Shown here in pieces: positions 18,931 through 28,623 of a stretch of DNA of 64,000 nucleotides; position 1 is the stretch's first letter; each line of letters starts with the position of its first letter. The position numbers and the translations under genes were made by a program. The DNA is from Latescibacteria bacterium UBA6620 (GTDB lineage: Bacteria; Latescibacterota; UBA2968): assembly GCA_002433075.1 (NCBI GenBank), contig DJHM01000022.1, forward strand, positions 30,161 through 94,160. Reading direction: 5' to 3'. Below the pieces are notes generated by a model. The model saw nothing but the letters and a program-made list of their open reading frames with translations. It ran no database searches and was not told the DNA's origin.

Positions 18931-20082
18931 ATGCCCAAAGAGTACAAGGTCGCCATCGTCGGATGCGGCTCGATCGCCCACGCGCACGTCAGCGGATACC
19001 AGAATCTCGACAACGTCAAGATGGTTGCCGTCGTCGACCCGGTTGAAGCCGCCCGGCGCACTTATCAGAACGAGTATGACATCCCTCGGGGGTACGACAC
19101 GATCGAGGAGATGTTGGAGAAAGAAAAACCTGACATCGTCAGTGTGTGTACCTGGCACCTTCTGCACTCACCGATGTCGGTCATCGCCGCCAACGCAGGT
19201 GTCCCCGGCATCATCTGTGAAAAACCGATGTCCATCGCCGTCGGTGACGCCGACAAAATGGTTGAAGTCGCAGACGCCAGCGGCACGAAACTCGTCGTCG
19301 GGCACCAACGCCGTTTCACGCCCGGATGGACCCGGGCGCGCGACCTGATCCGGGCCGGTGCGATCGGGAAACCCGTTTCAGCGAAGAATCGCGTCGCCGA
19401 AGGCCTCGCCAATTGGGGCACGCACTCGATCGACGGAACCCGATTCGCGCTCGACGACCCCGAACCGGAGTGGGTGATGGGCGCAGTCGAGCGGAAGACC
19501 GACCGCTACGAGCGGGACGTGGCCATCGAAGACGCCTGTATCGGGTTCGTTCAGTTCGATTCCGGCGTCCAGCTGCTCATCGAATCCGACCTAATCCGCG
19601 AGGGCGCGTCAGCCGGGTCCTTCCAGGTCCAGGGCGAAGAAGGAATGATGACGGTCACCGAAACCCAGGTTCGACTCTTCAACGCATCGACCGGCGGCTG
19701 GCAGGACGTCGATCTCGAAGACGAGGAAGATAGGGGAGCCATCGGCGGGAACACGCACGCGGCCCAGGCCCGGGAATTGATCGAGTGGATCGAAGGCGGA
19801 CCCGAACACCGCGGATCCGGGCGACAGGCCAGAGTCACCGTCGAAATTATGATGGCCATCTACGAGTCCGCCAGGAGGCACGCCGTCGTCCGCTTCCCGC
19901 TGGCTGAGAAGGAATACCCGCTGGACCTGATGATCGCCGAAGGAAAGCTGCCTGTCGAGGAATCCGGCGCCTACGACATCCGGGGCTTCCTCCGTCGCGA
20001 CAACATCGATGAAGAAGCCTTCGCCAGAATGTGGGCAGAGGGGGAGGGACACGCGGGGATTATGCGGAAACTGAACGAGTAA
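18931..20082 (+). CDS. Gfo/Idh/MocA family oxidoreductase
   Basis: 383 residues with an N-terminal Rossmann fold (VAIVGCGSIAHAHV) and the family motif EKP in IICEKPMSIAV, then the C-terminal alpha/beta domain with the His-containing NWGTHSIDGTRF block. These NAD(P)-dependent enzymes oxidise or reduce sugars, inositols or their amino derivatives. ATG start with AAAGAGACTCCC upstream. It lies 81 bp after the MFS gene and is probably part of the same catabolic unit. Confidence 0.88.
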   Translation: MPKEYKVAIVGCGSIAHAHVSGYQNLDNVKMVAVVDPVEAARRTYQNEYDIPRGYDTIEEMLEKEKPDIVSVCTWHLLHSPMSVIAANAGVPGIICEKPMSIAVGDADKMVEVADASGTKLVVGHQRRFTPGWTRARDLIRAGAIGKPVSAKNRVAEGLANWGTHSIDGTRFALDDPEPEWVMGAVERKTDRYERDVAIEDACIGFVQFDSGVQLLIESDLIREGASAGSFQVQGEEGMMTVTETQVRLFNASTGGWQDVDLEDEEDRGAIGGNTHAAQARELIEWIEGGPEHRGSGRQARVTVEIMMAIYESARRHAVVRFPLAEKEYPLDLMIAEGKLPVEESGAYDIRGFLRRDNIDEEAFARMWAEGEGHAGIMRKLNE

Positions 20083-20108
20083 GGCCCCCGTGCAGAAGCA
20101 CAGGGGCC
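20083..20108. terminator. Hairpin between convergent genes
   Basis: GGCCCCCGTG - CAGAAG - CACAGGGGCC, a 10-bp stem with one mismatch directly after the Gfo/Idh stop. No strong T-tract follows, so termination activity is uncertain. Confidence 0.5.
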
Positions 20109-20157
20109 CGAGTCACTGCTTCGAAGGCCTTACGGGTTTTCTTTCTTACGCGCCGCG

Positions 20158-21060
20158 CTACCCTGCCCTTCCTCCAACCGCTGGACGCCGCGTTACAGTC
20201 ACCGAGCCGGTTCCAATTTTCACCAGGCGCCTCATCGTCCGGTAGGCCTGGCTCGCCCTGTCGAACGCCTCTACTTCTAGAATGTATCGACCTCGACTGA
20301 GCCCTGCGGTCTGGAAGTCCGCCACCTTGGCCGCGCGGTGGCCTGGCTTTCGTACCCGACTGTCGTCGAACTGGTGGACGACCCTGCCATCGAGATAGAG
20401 CAAGCGGTAGCCCAGGACCAATCCCGCCTCTTCGCCCAGACCTTCGCGCAAGTTGTAGATTTCGAAGTAGACCTTCATAGGATCCCCAATCGCGTAGTGA
20501 CGATCCACATTCGGAATCACTTTCCATGCGCCCTTGTCGAATCTGCCTTCGTCCCCCTTCTTGATCTCCTTGGCGAAAAGCAGATCGCTCATCGCAAGAT
20601 CCTCTCCCAGGGGTTCCACTTCGATCAGACGGGCCGTCGTTCCTCGGATCCCCGTGTTCGCATCTTCCACCGTCAGGGAGAGCCCGTAAAGCCCCGGTGG
20701 AAGATCGATCGCCGTGATGTCTCGGAACGGGATGCTCTCGTAGTAGTCCTTGTCTTCCTTGGTCGTCAGTTTTCGAATCCACGTTCTCTTCTTGTAAGTC
20801 CTCAGGGTCGAATCCACGACCGTCATCGTCATCCGGATCTTTGCCAGAGGCCTGCCTCGATCGTACTTGAAATCGAGCTGGGTAGCTTCCAGATGGGTGT
20901 AGACCTCTACCCAGGCGCCCTGTCCGGGCCCTCTGAAGGCCACCGTGTCCATCACGAAGCGCAATTCTCCCACACTCGGGACCGGCTCGTCCGCCTGTGC
21001 GGCGAAACTCAGAACCAGGGTCAGGAGAAAAGCGAGACGTCTTGTCGTGCGTTTCATCAT
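20158..21060 (-). CDS. Secreted protein of unknown function (GWxTD-protein N-domain-like)
   Basis: 300 residues with a signal peptide (RRLAFLLTLVLSFAAQA, cut near QADEP). Two beta-rich parts follow: about 30-150 (MDTVAFRG, WVEVYTHLEATQLDFKY, LPPGLYGLSLTVED) and about 165-290 (WKVIPNVDRHYAIGDPMKVY, GLSRGRYILEVEAFD). The layout resembles the beta-sandwich region of GWxTD-domain proteins, but the GWxTD motif is not present. Export to the periplasm or cell surface is likely. I cannot assign a function. The gene is convergent with the Gfo/Idh gene. Confidence 0.65.
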   Translation of the reverse strand: MMKRTTRRLAFLLTLVLSFAAQADEPVPSVGELRFVMDTVAFRGPGQGAWVEVYTHLEATQLDFKYDRGRPLAKIRMTMTVVDSTLRTYKKRTWIRKLTTKEDKDYYESIPFRDITAIDLPPGLYGLSLTVEDANTGIRGTTARLIEVEPLGEDLAMSDLLFAKEIKKGDEGRFDKGAWKVIPNVDRHYAIGDPMKVYFEIYNLREGLGEEAGLVLGYRLLYLDGRVVHQFDDSRVRKPGHRAAKVADFQTAGLSRGRYILEVEAFDRASQAYRTMRRLVKIGTGSVTVTRRPAVGGRAG

Positions 21061-21330
21061 CTTCGTCTGAACCTGAATGACAGTAGTAGAAGTGCTCTAC
21101 CCGGCTATCCTACTCTTAGACGACGCAAATCCAGGATAGTGCCAGAAAAACCAAGCGATCGGCAACTTGGCGGGGGTCGCGTTTCAGCCTAAATTGCGCC
21201 CTGGTTCGTCCGTACACCCGCGGAACGCGGCCAAGCAAAGGTATCCGTATTCACCCGGGCCGTCCAGACCAGAACCGGAACTTCGCGAAACCCGAACCTG
21301 TTAACCCACGTACTCCGAGGAGCCTGCAGG

Positions 21331-21777
21331 ATGTCCATCGAAGACCGACTGAAAGAGCTGAACATTGAACTTCCGGAAATTCCGGGTCCCGGCGGAAACT
21401 ATGTCCCCGCCGTCAGGACGGGAAACCTCCTCTACCTCTCTGGCAAGGGTTCCGGACCCTCGACTGGCAAGGTCGGCACAGACGTCGACATCGAAACGGC
21501 TTACCAGGATGCCCGCCGGGTGGGGCTCGTACTGATCGCCGTAATGAAGGCAGAACTCGAAAGCCTCGACCGTGTCAACCGGATCGTCAAAGTCCTGGGG
21601 ATGGTCAACTCCGCCCCCGACTTCGGCGAACAACCCAAAGTGATCAACGGCTGCTCCGATCTCTTCGTCGAAGTTTTCGGCGACAAGGGCAAGCACGCAA
21701 GAAGCGCCGTCGGCTTCGTCGCCCTCCCCGGCCAGATCACAGTCGAAATTGAAGTCATCGTAGAAGTCTCTGACTGA
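21331..21777 (+). CDS. RidA/YjgF family protein
   Basis: 148 residues, one RidA-like domain with GNLLYLSGKGS, LESLDRVNRIVKVLGMVNSA and the end block HARSAVGFVALPGQITVEIE. The RidA Arg that holds the substrate carboxylate aligns with HARSAVG. RidA proteins hydrolyse reactive enamines and imines; some relatives do other jobs. AGGAGCCTGCAGG precedes the ATG. It opens a run with PhyH, 2-hydroxyacid dehydrogenase and an enolase-superfamily enzyme. Confidence 0.88.
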   Translation: MSIEDRLKELNIELPEIPGPGGNYVPAVRTGNLLYLSGKGSGPSTGKVGTDVDIETAYQDARRVGLVLIAVMKAELESLDRVNRIVKVLGMVNSAPDFGEQPKVINGCSDLFVEVFGDKGKHARSAVGFVALPGQITVEIEVIVEVSD

Positions 21778-21843
21778 TCCAGCATCTCAGCCGGACTCAG
21801 CCTGCTCAACCCTTACAACAAGCACGGCAATCGGAGCTCAACA

Positions 21844-22674
21844 ATGATCGACGATCGCGACTGGTCAGCGCTCACACTCGGGGATCGAATCAAGCAGGTC
21901 GAACTCGATGGTTATCTCGTCATTCCCAATCTGCTCGATGCAGACCATATCGCCCGGCTCAAAGAAGAGACCGCGCGGCTCGAGACGACGGGGGTCGACT
22001 ACAGTGTCCATCAGCAGGGATGCCCCTACATCCAGTTCAATGGCGGCGCGATCACCGACCTGATCGCGCATCCACCGACGGTTTCGTTTCTCGAGGAAGT
22101 GTTCGGCGACCGAATCGTATTGTCCCACTATGGCTACGCCCGTTCCGAGCCGGGACACCCCGGAATCAGCTTCCACACGGACGGCCAGCCTTACGGTTCC
22201 CGCATCTTCGGCTACGAAGGCAGCGTGCCTTCGATGATCCGCGTCCTCTACTACCTGGACGACCAGCCCCTCGACGTTTCGCCCTTCCGGGTCATCCCTC
22301 GATCCCATCTTTCCCTTCACGCTGATGGGAACCCCTACCAGAGGTTCGAAGACCACCCCGAAGCCGCCATCGTCCCCAGCACAGCGGGGTCAGCCGTCTT
22401 CCTCAACCATAAGACCTTCCACGGCAACTGCCCGAACACCGGGGGATGGGCCAGAGAGATGCTTGCCATCGCCTACCGACCGGCCTGGGCGGGCCCCGTG
22501 GACGATGTCGACGAATGGCCTGAGGAAGAAGTCGAAAAGCTGTCGACCCACGTCAGGCGATTCTTCGAGCTGAGCAAAAACACCCGAGAGTGGGAGTTTG
22601 GAGGCGGGAACAAACCGGCGAATATGCAAAGTGAAGCACCCGGGATCAATCCGAGCCGCTGGGAGCGCACCTGA
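21844..22674 (+). CDS. Phytanoyl-CoA dioxygenase (PhyH) family protein
   Basis: 276 residues. Canonical iron site H111-T-D113 (SFHTDGQPYG) and distal H193 (TFHGNC), with PRSH in the PGSH position. The N-terminal pattern VELDGYLVIPNLLD is typical. ATG start 66 bp after RidA. The stop TGA is followed immediately by the ATG of the dehydrogenase, so the two are co-translated. The substrate is unknown; with the neighbours it may hydroxylate a sugar or sugar-acid derivative (inference). Confidence 0.87.
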   Translation: MIDDRDWSALTLGDRIKQVELDGYLVIPNLLDADHIARLKEETARLETTGVDYSVHQQGCPYIQFNGGAITDLIAHPPTVSFLEEVFGDRIVLSHYGYARSEPGHPGISFHTDGQPYGSRIFGYEGSVPSMIRVLYYLDDQPLDVSPFRVIPRSHLSLHADGNPYQRFEDHPEAAIVPSTAGSAVFLNHKTFHGNCPNTGGWAREMLAIAYRPAWAGPVDDVDEWPEEEVEKLSTHVRRFFELSKNTREWEFGGGNKPANMQSEAPGINPSRWERT

Positions 22675-23706
22675 ATGCCGTATCAGATCGGGCTGACTGC
22701 CGACTTCCTCGATGACGCCGGCAACCTCACCTACCAGGACATCGGGCTTGCCCTGCTCGAAGCGAATGCCGGAGTCGAACACGCGTTCTTCAAGAAACAC
22801 GACCCCGAGATCCAACCCGCCCAGATCGCGAACTTCGACAGCGTCCTTGCCCTGACGCCTCGAGTGACAGCTGCCACGCTGAAGGATGTCGACCGGTTGA
22901 CCCACATCGCCCGGTTCGGCGTGGGCTACGACTCGGTAGACGTCGATGCCTGCACCCAGAACGATGTCGTCCTGACCATCACCGCCGGTGGCGTCAACTA
23001 CTCCGTCGCCGAATCCGTGGTGGCCTTTATGCTCGCCCTCTGCCACAAAATGCTCATCAAAGACAGGATGACGCGCGAAGGCCGGTGGGACGATCGATCC
23101 GGTCATATGGGCAGCGAGCTTCGCGACCGCACCCTCGGCATCGTCGGCCTCGGCGGGATCGGCGCGACCCTGGCCGAAATGGTCGCGCCCTTTCGGATGA
23201 AGGAAGTCATCGCCTTCGACCCCTACATCGATGAAGCGCGGGCAAAGGAGGCGGGTGTGAGACTCACCTCTCTCGACGAGCTGATGGCCGAGGCCGACTT
23301 CATCTCCGTCAACTGTCCCCTCAACGACGCGACCCGAAATCTCATTGGCGAGTCCCAGATCGCGCGGATGAAACCAACCGCCTTCCTCATCAACACCGCC
23401 CGGGGAGGGATTATCGACGAAGGCCCCCTCATCACAGCCCTGAAGGAAAACCGCATCGCGGGGGCCGCCCTCGACTGCCACGAACAGGAACCCCTGCCCG
23501 CCGGAAGCCGCATCGCCGAACTCGACAACGTCATCATCGCCCCGCACGCCGTGGCCTGGTCGAACGAACTGTTCCGTGATCTGGGTCATATCGCCTGCCA
23601 GCAGATGATCGACGTCTCGACGGGTACGATTCCCCACGGCGTCGTCAACACCGACGTCCTCAACCGCCCCGGCTTTCAGGCCAAGCTGGCCCGTCACGCA
23701 TCGTGA
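22675..23706 (+). CDS. D-2-hydroxyacid dehydrogenase (phosphoglycerate dehydrogenase-like)
   Basis: 343 residues. The NAD-binding fold carries GIVGLGGIGATLAEM, and the catalytic triad is R243 (NTARGG), E270 (CHEQEP) and H291 (IAPHAV), spaced as in the family. Oxidises or reduces a D-2-hydroxyacid. No C-terminal ACT domain, so it is not a full-length SerA. It abuts the PhyH gene and is followed after 7 bp by the enolase-superfamily gene, indicating one operon. Confidence 0.88.
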   Translation: MPYQIGLTADFLDDAGNLTYQDIGLALLEANAGVEHAFFKKHDPEIQPAQIANFDSVLALTPRVTAATLKDVDRLTHIARFGVGYDSVDVDACTQNDVVLTITAGGVNYSVAESVVAFMLALCHKMLIKDRMTREGRWDDRSGHMGSELRDRTLGIVGLGGIGATLAEMVAPFRMKEVIAFDPYIDEARAKEAGVRLTSLDELMAEADFISVNCPLNDATRNLIGESQIARMKPTAFLINTARGGIIDEGPLITALKENRIAGAALDCHEQEPLPAGSRIAELDNVIIAPHAVAWSNELFRDLGHIACQQMIDVSTGTIPHGVVNTDVLNRPGFQAKLARHAS

Positions 23707-23713
23707 GCCCGAC

Positions 23714-24877
23714 GTGAAGATCGAACGCATCGAACCCACCATCGTCAGCGTCCCCTACAGCCACCGGGAGACGAGCTCGCGGGTGCGGCGCGACGGGGTC
23801 ACAGCCGTGCTCGTCAGAGTCACCACCGACGACGGACGGGTCGGCTGGGGCGAAAGCTGTCCCGGGCCCAATGTCGAAAGCGTTTACGAGGCCGTTCGAT
23901 CGACTGTCCCCCTGTTCACCGGGCGCGATCCGTGGGAACGTGACGCCATCGCCGCAGACTTCTACGGAACCGCCCACTGGTATCATCGCGAAATGACCGG
24001 GCACTTCGCCTTTGCCGGTCTCGATATGGCGCTCAACGACCTCTGCGGGAAGGAAGCGGGCCAGCCCCTCTACAATCTCTACGGCGGCCCACAGCGACCG
24101 AACGTCGATTATTTCTGCTATCTCGCCTACGGCTCGGTCGACGAAGTCTGCGCCCAGGCCACCGAGGGCGTCGACGCCGGCTACTCGGTCTTCTACATCA
24201 AGGTCGGCATCGACTTCGCGCACGAAATCGACGTCATCGCCGGCCTCCGTGACGCCATCGGCCCCGACCGCAAGATCCGGATCGACACCAACGGCTCCTG
24301 GACCGTCAACGAGGCCATCCGCCATCTCGCCGAATTCGATCGTTACACTATCGACTTCGCCGAACAGCCCGTCTGGCCAGAGCCCGTCGAGAATATGATC
24401 GAGATCCGCGCCAGACAGCCCGTCGCCATCGCCGCGAACGAAGGCCTCTGGCGCGTCTGCGACGTCCACGAAGTCATCAAGCGTCGCGCAGCCGACGTCC
24501 TCTGCTTCAGCAGCAATTGGGTCGGCACCCTCGCCGACTTCCATCGCCTCAGCTGGGAAGCCCACCGTGAGGGCCTGACCGTTTGTCGCCACACCCACGG
24601 CGAGCTCGGCCTGATGGCCGCTGCTTCTCATCATATCTGCCTGACCCTCCCCAACCTCACAGACGGTAATCAGCAGGTCGCCTCGATGATGGAGGACGAC
24701 ATCCTCACCGACGCTCTCCCGACTGCATCCGGCTCCACCTGGGGCATCCCCGAAGGCACCGGCCTCTGCGTAGAGGTCGACGAAAACAAAGTGGCCGCGT
24801 ATCACGAGGTCTATCGTGAACGCGGCCAGTTCCTGCCCTACCAACCCGAAATGTTCGGTTCCCCCAGAGACAAGTAG
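23714..24877 (+). CDS. Enolase-superfamily enzyme (mandelate racemase/muconate lactonizing type)
   Basis: 387 residues from GTG 23714. N-terminal capping domain and C-terminal barrel: K163 in FYIKVGID, metal ligands D191 (RIDTNG), E217 (FAEQPVW) and E243 (AANEGLW), then His-rich CRHTHGELGL. The second Lys of the usual KxK motif is Gly (K-V-G), so chemistry would rely on K163 and a C-terminal base. Most members dehydrate or epimerise sugar acids. Last gene of the RidA-PhyH-dehydrogenase run. Confidence 0.86.
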   Translation: MKIERIEPTIVSVPYSHRETSSRVRRDGVTAVLVRVTTDDGRVGWGESCPGPNVESVYEAVRSTVPLFTGRDPWERDAIAADFYGTAHWYHREMTGHFAFAGLDMALNDLCGKEAGQPLYNLYGGPQRPNVDYFCYLAYGSVDEVCAQATEGVDAGYSVFYIKVGIDFAHEIDVIAGLRDAIGPDRKIRIDTNGSWTVNEAIRHLAEFDRYTIDFAEQPVWPEPVENMIEIRARQPVAIAANEGLWRVCDVHEVIKRRAADVLCFSSNWVGTLADFHRLSWEAHREGLTVCRHTHGELGLMAAASHHICLTLPNLTDGNQQVASMMEDDILTDALPTASGSTWGIPEGTGLCVEVDENKVAAYHEVYRERGQFLPYQPEMFGSPRDK

Positions 24878-24939
24878 CTTTATTCCTCCAGCGAAGAATC
24901 GTCCTCTTCACATCCAGCACAATGAAATGCTTCGTTGCT

Positions 24940-25075
24940 CTTCCACCGAAGGATCGCCTCTCACAATCCCAGCGCCAACAGCGCGCTATTCTTCAGCCCA
25001 GGGCATCGCCCTGGGCTCATTCCACGCGGTAGGAATCGGCGGTCTGAGGGACCGCGACCGTCTTCCCTCGCGATA
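24940..25075. repeat. Intergenic repeat with GCCCAGGGC hairpin
   Basis: AGCCCAGGGC (24995-25004), ATC, GCCCTGGGCT (25008-25017), a 10-bp perfect stem, with flanking AACAGCGCGCTATTCTTC and CACGCGGTAGGAATCGG. It is similar in type to the element at 3130-3320. Related GCCCAGGGCTGC/GCAGCCCTGGG arms occur at about 26512-26547. Confidence 0.5.
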
Positions 25076-25130
25076 GACAAGTTACGGTCATTGGTCACCC
25101 TCCCTCGCCTTTTGTGGCTTCGCCTCACGG

Positions 25131-26288
25131 CTACACACTGAACTCCCGCACCGCCTCCTCATCAATCTCCACCCCCAGCCCCGGCGTATCATCCAGCGGA
25201 AAGTGACCATCCACCGGTTCCGGATAAACCTTCGCGATTCGTCCCTTGTTCTTCTGCGCCACGTGGGAGTGTTCCATAATCTGAAAGTTCGGAATCGCCG
25301 CCGAGTACTGGATCGTAGCGGCCACGGCCAGAATCCCGCCGCCGCCCACGTGGGGAGCCACCGGCAGATTGTAGGCGTCGCACAGCGCGGCAATTCGTTT
25401 GCCTTCCGTCAGTCCAGTGCGTGCGATATCGGGCATCGCCGCATCGAACGCGCGGAAGTCCACCCACTGGCGCCACTCCCACACCGTCCGAAGCCACTCG
25501 CCCGTCGCCACCTGCAGGTCGAGCGCCCTCGCAATCTCGGCGTGCCCCTTCACATCCTCCGCAAGGGTGGGGGCTTCCAACCATCTTACATCGAGCGCTT
25601 CCAGATCTCGTCCGAGCTGAATGGCGCTCGACACGTCGCGCGCCCCGTGCACATCCACCATCAACTCGACCGTGTCACCGACCTCGTCCCGGACGGCTGA
25701 AACAATCGCCGCGATCTCTCGATTCGGCTGTCTCAGGTGGAGCTTCAGTGCGTCGTAACCCACATCCACCTGGCTTCGCGCGGTCTTTCGCGCACCCTCC
25801 GGATCCGCGCCACCACCTCCCGTGTAAATACGCACGACCTCTCTGAACTGCCCCCCGAGCAGCTTGTAGACCGGCTTCTCGAGCGCCTTCCCAAGAATGT
25901 CGTAAAGCGCCAGATCGACACCCGCGAGCGCATCCACATAGAATCCGGACACGTGCCCTCGCTCGCGCATCGCACTGTACATCCGATACCAGAGATACTC
26001 GACGTCCAGCGGATCCGCGTCGAGCAGTACCGGCCGACACAGCTCTTCGACTGCGGTCGCGGTCGTTCTTGGCGACACCGGCGCCTGCCCCTCACCCCAC
26101 CCCACGATCCCGCTATCCGTCTCGATCCGCACCAGGCAGGTCTCGTGGCGGCTCGAATAGATCGACGTCCACGCATCCCGGGCAATGTGGTAGTCACCGT
26201 ACTGGTTCCGGGACGCATCCCCCCGTTCCTGCGTGTCACCGAGCGGGGGCAACTTGATCGGGTAGGCCTCTACAGACTGGATCTTCAT
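25131..26288 (-). CDS. Enolase-superfamily enzyme (mandelate racemase type)
   Basis: 385 residues, ATG with GGAGGGAGA upstream. Capping domain with FYVDALAGVDLALYDILGK; barrel with K-L-H in DALKLHLRQ, metal ligands in MVDVHG (Asp), LEAPTLAED (Glu) and ATGEWLRT (Glu), and VAPHVGGGG (His). The K-x-H arrangement differs from the K-x-G of the neighbour at 23.7 kb, so the two probably act on different acids. Likely sugar-acid dehydratase. Convergent with the previous run. Confidence 0.86.
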   Translation of the reverse strand: MKIQSVEAYPIKLPPLGDTQERGDASRNQYGDYHIARDAWTSIYSSRHETCLVRIETDSGIVGWGEGQAPVSPRTTATAVEELCRPVLLDADPLDVEYLWYRMYSAMRERGHVSGFYVDALAGVDLALYDILGKALEKPVYKLLGGQFREVVRIYTGGGGADPEGARKTARSQVDVGYDALKLHLRQPNREIAAIVSAVRDEVGDTVELMVDVHGARDVSSAIQLGRDLEALDVRWLEAPTLAEDVKGHAEIARALDLQVATGEWLRTVWEWRQWVDFRAFDAAMPDIARTGLTEGKRIAALCDAYNLPVAPHVGGGGILAVAATIQYSAAIPNFQIMEHSHVAQKNKGRIAKVYPEPVDGHFPLDDTPGLGVEIDEEAVREFSV

Positions 26289-26679
26289 CGTCTCCCTCCT
26301 GAATGGTCACCTCAGAATGTCGTGCAGTGGCCCATCCGTCAACCCGTAGATGGAGATTGACTCTCTTGAGCGTTCACACGATTCTGACAACCACCTGGTT
26401 GCGTCGCCGTCGCCGGGAGGCCCGGTGTCTTCGTCAACGAACGGACGGTTTCAGCCCTGAAGAGCCGCCTGCCCCGGCATAGTTTCTGAGCCGGGGGGAC
26501 TGCGCCCCACAGCCCAGGGCTGCCGCTGAAGGCGAAGCAGCCCTGGGACTCTGGCACAGAAACCAACGCGCCGCTGTCAGCTGGAGTCGATCGCTCAGTA
26601 GCCCTTCGGCGCCGATCGCGAAAAACAACCGAACTTCGCATTCAGGTCAATCCGATTCCCCCACATCCGAGGAGACCCC
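26289..26679. other. Non-coding interval with hairpin-rich repeat
   Basis: 391 bp. Contains arms AGCCCAGGGCTGC and GCAGCCCTGGG at about 26512-26547 flanking GCCGCTGAAGGCGAAG. Open frames on the minus strand here look like repeat translation. The GAGGAGACCCC before 26680 is the ribosome site of the next gene. Confidence 0.5.
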
Positions 26680-28623
26680 GTGCTCGTATCACTGACCCCG
26701 GATCGAGCGGAACCCGTACTGGGTGGCAAGAACTTGGGCGACGTCGGCCCGTACGAACAACTCTATGGCAGTGCCCGTTTCGAAATCGACCCCACCCACC
26801 CGCTGAACGAGCCGATCGTCGACATCCACCTCGCTCCTGTCAACGAACGGGGACGCGTTGAGTGTCGCGCCGACTTCTGGATCCTCAAACCGCTCGATGC
26901 GTCTCGGGGAAACGGCAACCTCTTCTACCACGTGGCCAACCGGGGCCGGAACGGAATCCTCTCCACCTTCAACCTCGGGGACGGCTCCAACACCCCCTCC
27001 GACGGAAGCCATTTCGGCGACGGCTTTCTACTCGAGCAGGGCTATACGATGGCCACCGTCGGGTGGCAGGCGGATGTACCGAAGAACGGCGGCGATCAGG
27101 TCAACCTGCTGACGCTGGACGTCCCTGTCATCGAAGACGTCACAGGCCCCGTCGCCTGCGAGATCATCACCGACGAACCCACCGATCTGCATTCGCTCGG
27201 CAGCCGATACCATCACCCATACGAGCCTTCCGAACCACACACCGAAGAGGCAACCCTCAAAGTCAGGATTCGCCCATACGACACCCCCGAACCGATCGCA
27301 CGAGACGGTTGGTCGTTCGATCGACTTCCCGACGGGCGCGCCGCAGTCCGGTATCCGGAAGGCTTCGAACCCGGTCTCATCTACAACCTGGTCTACACCG
27401 CCCGTGACCCCCGCGTGATGGGGCTCGGCTTCGCCACCACTCGCGACTTCGTTTCCTTCCTCAAGCACGAGGCATCAACCCGGAGCGGCGACCCGAACCC
27501 CGCGACCGTCGAACGCGCGTACACGTTCGGCTCGTCCCAGAGCGGACGATTCCTCAGGCACCTTCTCTATCTCGGCTTCAACGAAGACGAAACGCATCGC
27601 CAGGTTTTCGACGGCGTCTTCGCCAACGTCGCTGGCGGCGCGCAGGGGTCGTTCAATCACCGATTCGCACAGCCTTCGCGTCACGCGAGCGCTCACTTCG
27701 ACGTCTACTACCCGACCGAACAGTTCCCGTTCAACGACCTGCCGCAGACCGACTCTGTCACCGGCCTGACGGCCGGGCTGCTGGATCGATGCGATCGGTC
27801 GAACACCACGCCTCGGATCTTCTACACCAACACGTCAACTGAATACTGGAACCGGTCCGCATCCCTCAACCACACGGACATCACAGGCTCACGCGACGTC
27901 GACGTCCACGACCACGTGCGTATCTATCACTTCTCCAGCACCAAACACGGTCCTGGCGATCTTCCCTCGGGCGACGTACGAATGCCAGCCAACCCGGTGA
28001 ACTTCCGCTTCGCCTTCCGCGCGCTGCTCGTCGCCCTCGATGAATGGGTACGGGAAGATCGCCCGCCCCCGCCCAGCGAATACGCCACTATCGAATCGGG
28101 CACGCTCGTCCCGATCGATCCATCAGCCGTCGGCTGGCCCGACCCGCCCGGACTGCCCTTCCCTCAGCATCCCCGTCGCCCCCATCGGCTCGATTGGGGT
28201 CCCCGCTGGGCCGAGGAAGGCATCATTGATCGCGATCCTCCCCATCGCCGCGAACCCTATCCAACCCGGGTCTCCCGCGTCGATGAAGACGGGAATGAAG
28301 TCGCCGGCATCAAGATGCCCGAAGTCGAGGTGCCGCTGGGGACATTCACGGGTTGGGAGTACCGTTCGGAAGCGATGGGCGCAACGTGGGCGCTGGTTGG
28401 GCTGGCCGGCATCTTTCTGCCCTTCGCCCCCGATGCAGCTTCTGCGGACCCGAACGATCCACGTCGCCCGGTCAGCGCTCGTTACACCGACCGCCGGGAC
28501 TACGTCGACAGGAGCGTCGAAGCCGGACGCGCCCTGATTGAGCGGAGATTGATGCTCGACCGCGACCTCGATCGTGTCGCGGAACGGGCAACCGCAATCT
28601 ACGACTGGGTCGTGGATCACTGA
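26680..28623 (+). CDS. Alpha/beta hydrolase domain-containing protein (large, about 650 aa)
   Basis: 647 residues from GTG 26680 with a GAGGAG site. It matches the pattern of a family with a large N-terminal beta part (NLFYHVANRGRNGILSTFN, MATVGWQADVP) and a C-terminal alpha/beta hydrolase part. GSSQSGRFLRHL holds the likely nucleophile Ser in an SxSxGR-like elbow, and HFSSTKHGPG and NPVNFRFAFRALL are later conserved blocks. No signal peptide. Substrate unknown; possibly an ester. It stands alone. Confidence 0.8.
   Translation: MLVSLTPDRAEPVLGGKNLGDVGPYEQLYGSARFEIDPTHPLNEPIVDIHLAPVNERGRVECRADFWILKPLDASRGNGNLFYHVANRGRNGILSTFNLGDGSNTPSDGSHFGDGFLLEQGYTMATVGWQADVPKNGGDQVNLLTLDVPVIEDVTGPVACEIITDEPTDLHSLGSRYHHPYEPSEPHTEEATLKVRIRPYDTPEPIARDGWSFDRLPDGRAAVRYPEGFEPGLIYNLVYTARDPRVMGLGFATTRDFVSFLKHEASTRSGDPNPATVERAYTFGSSQSGRFLRHLLYLGFNEDETHRQVFDGVFANVAGGAQGSFNHRFAQPSRHASAHFDVYYPTEQFPFNDLPQTDSVTGLTAGLLDRCDRSNTTPRIFYTNTSTEYWNRSASLNHTDITGSRDVDVHDHVRIYHFSSTKHGPGDLPSGDVRMPANPVNFRFAFRALLVALDEWVREDRPPPPSEYATIESGTLVPIDPSAVGWPDPPGLPFPQHPRRPHRLDWGPRWAEEGIIDRDPPHRREPYPTRVSRVDEDGNEVAGIKMPEVEVPLGTFTGWEYRSEAMGATWALVGLAGIFLPFAPDAASADPNDPRRPVSARYTDRRDYVDRSVEAGRALIERRLMLDRDLDRVAERATAIYDWVVDH

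Noticed and set aside
22390..23742. Minus-strand frame of 450 codons
   Set aside because: Opposite the 2-hydroxyacid dehydrogenase, whose catalytic residues are clear.
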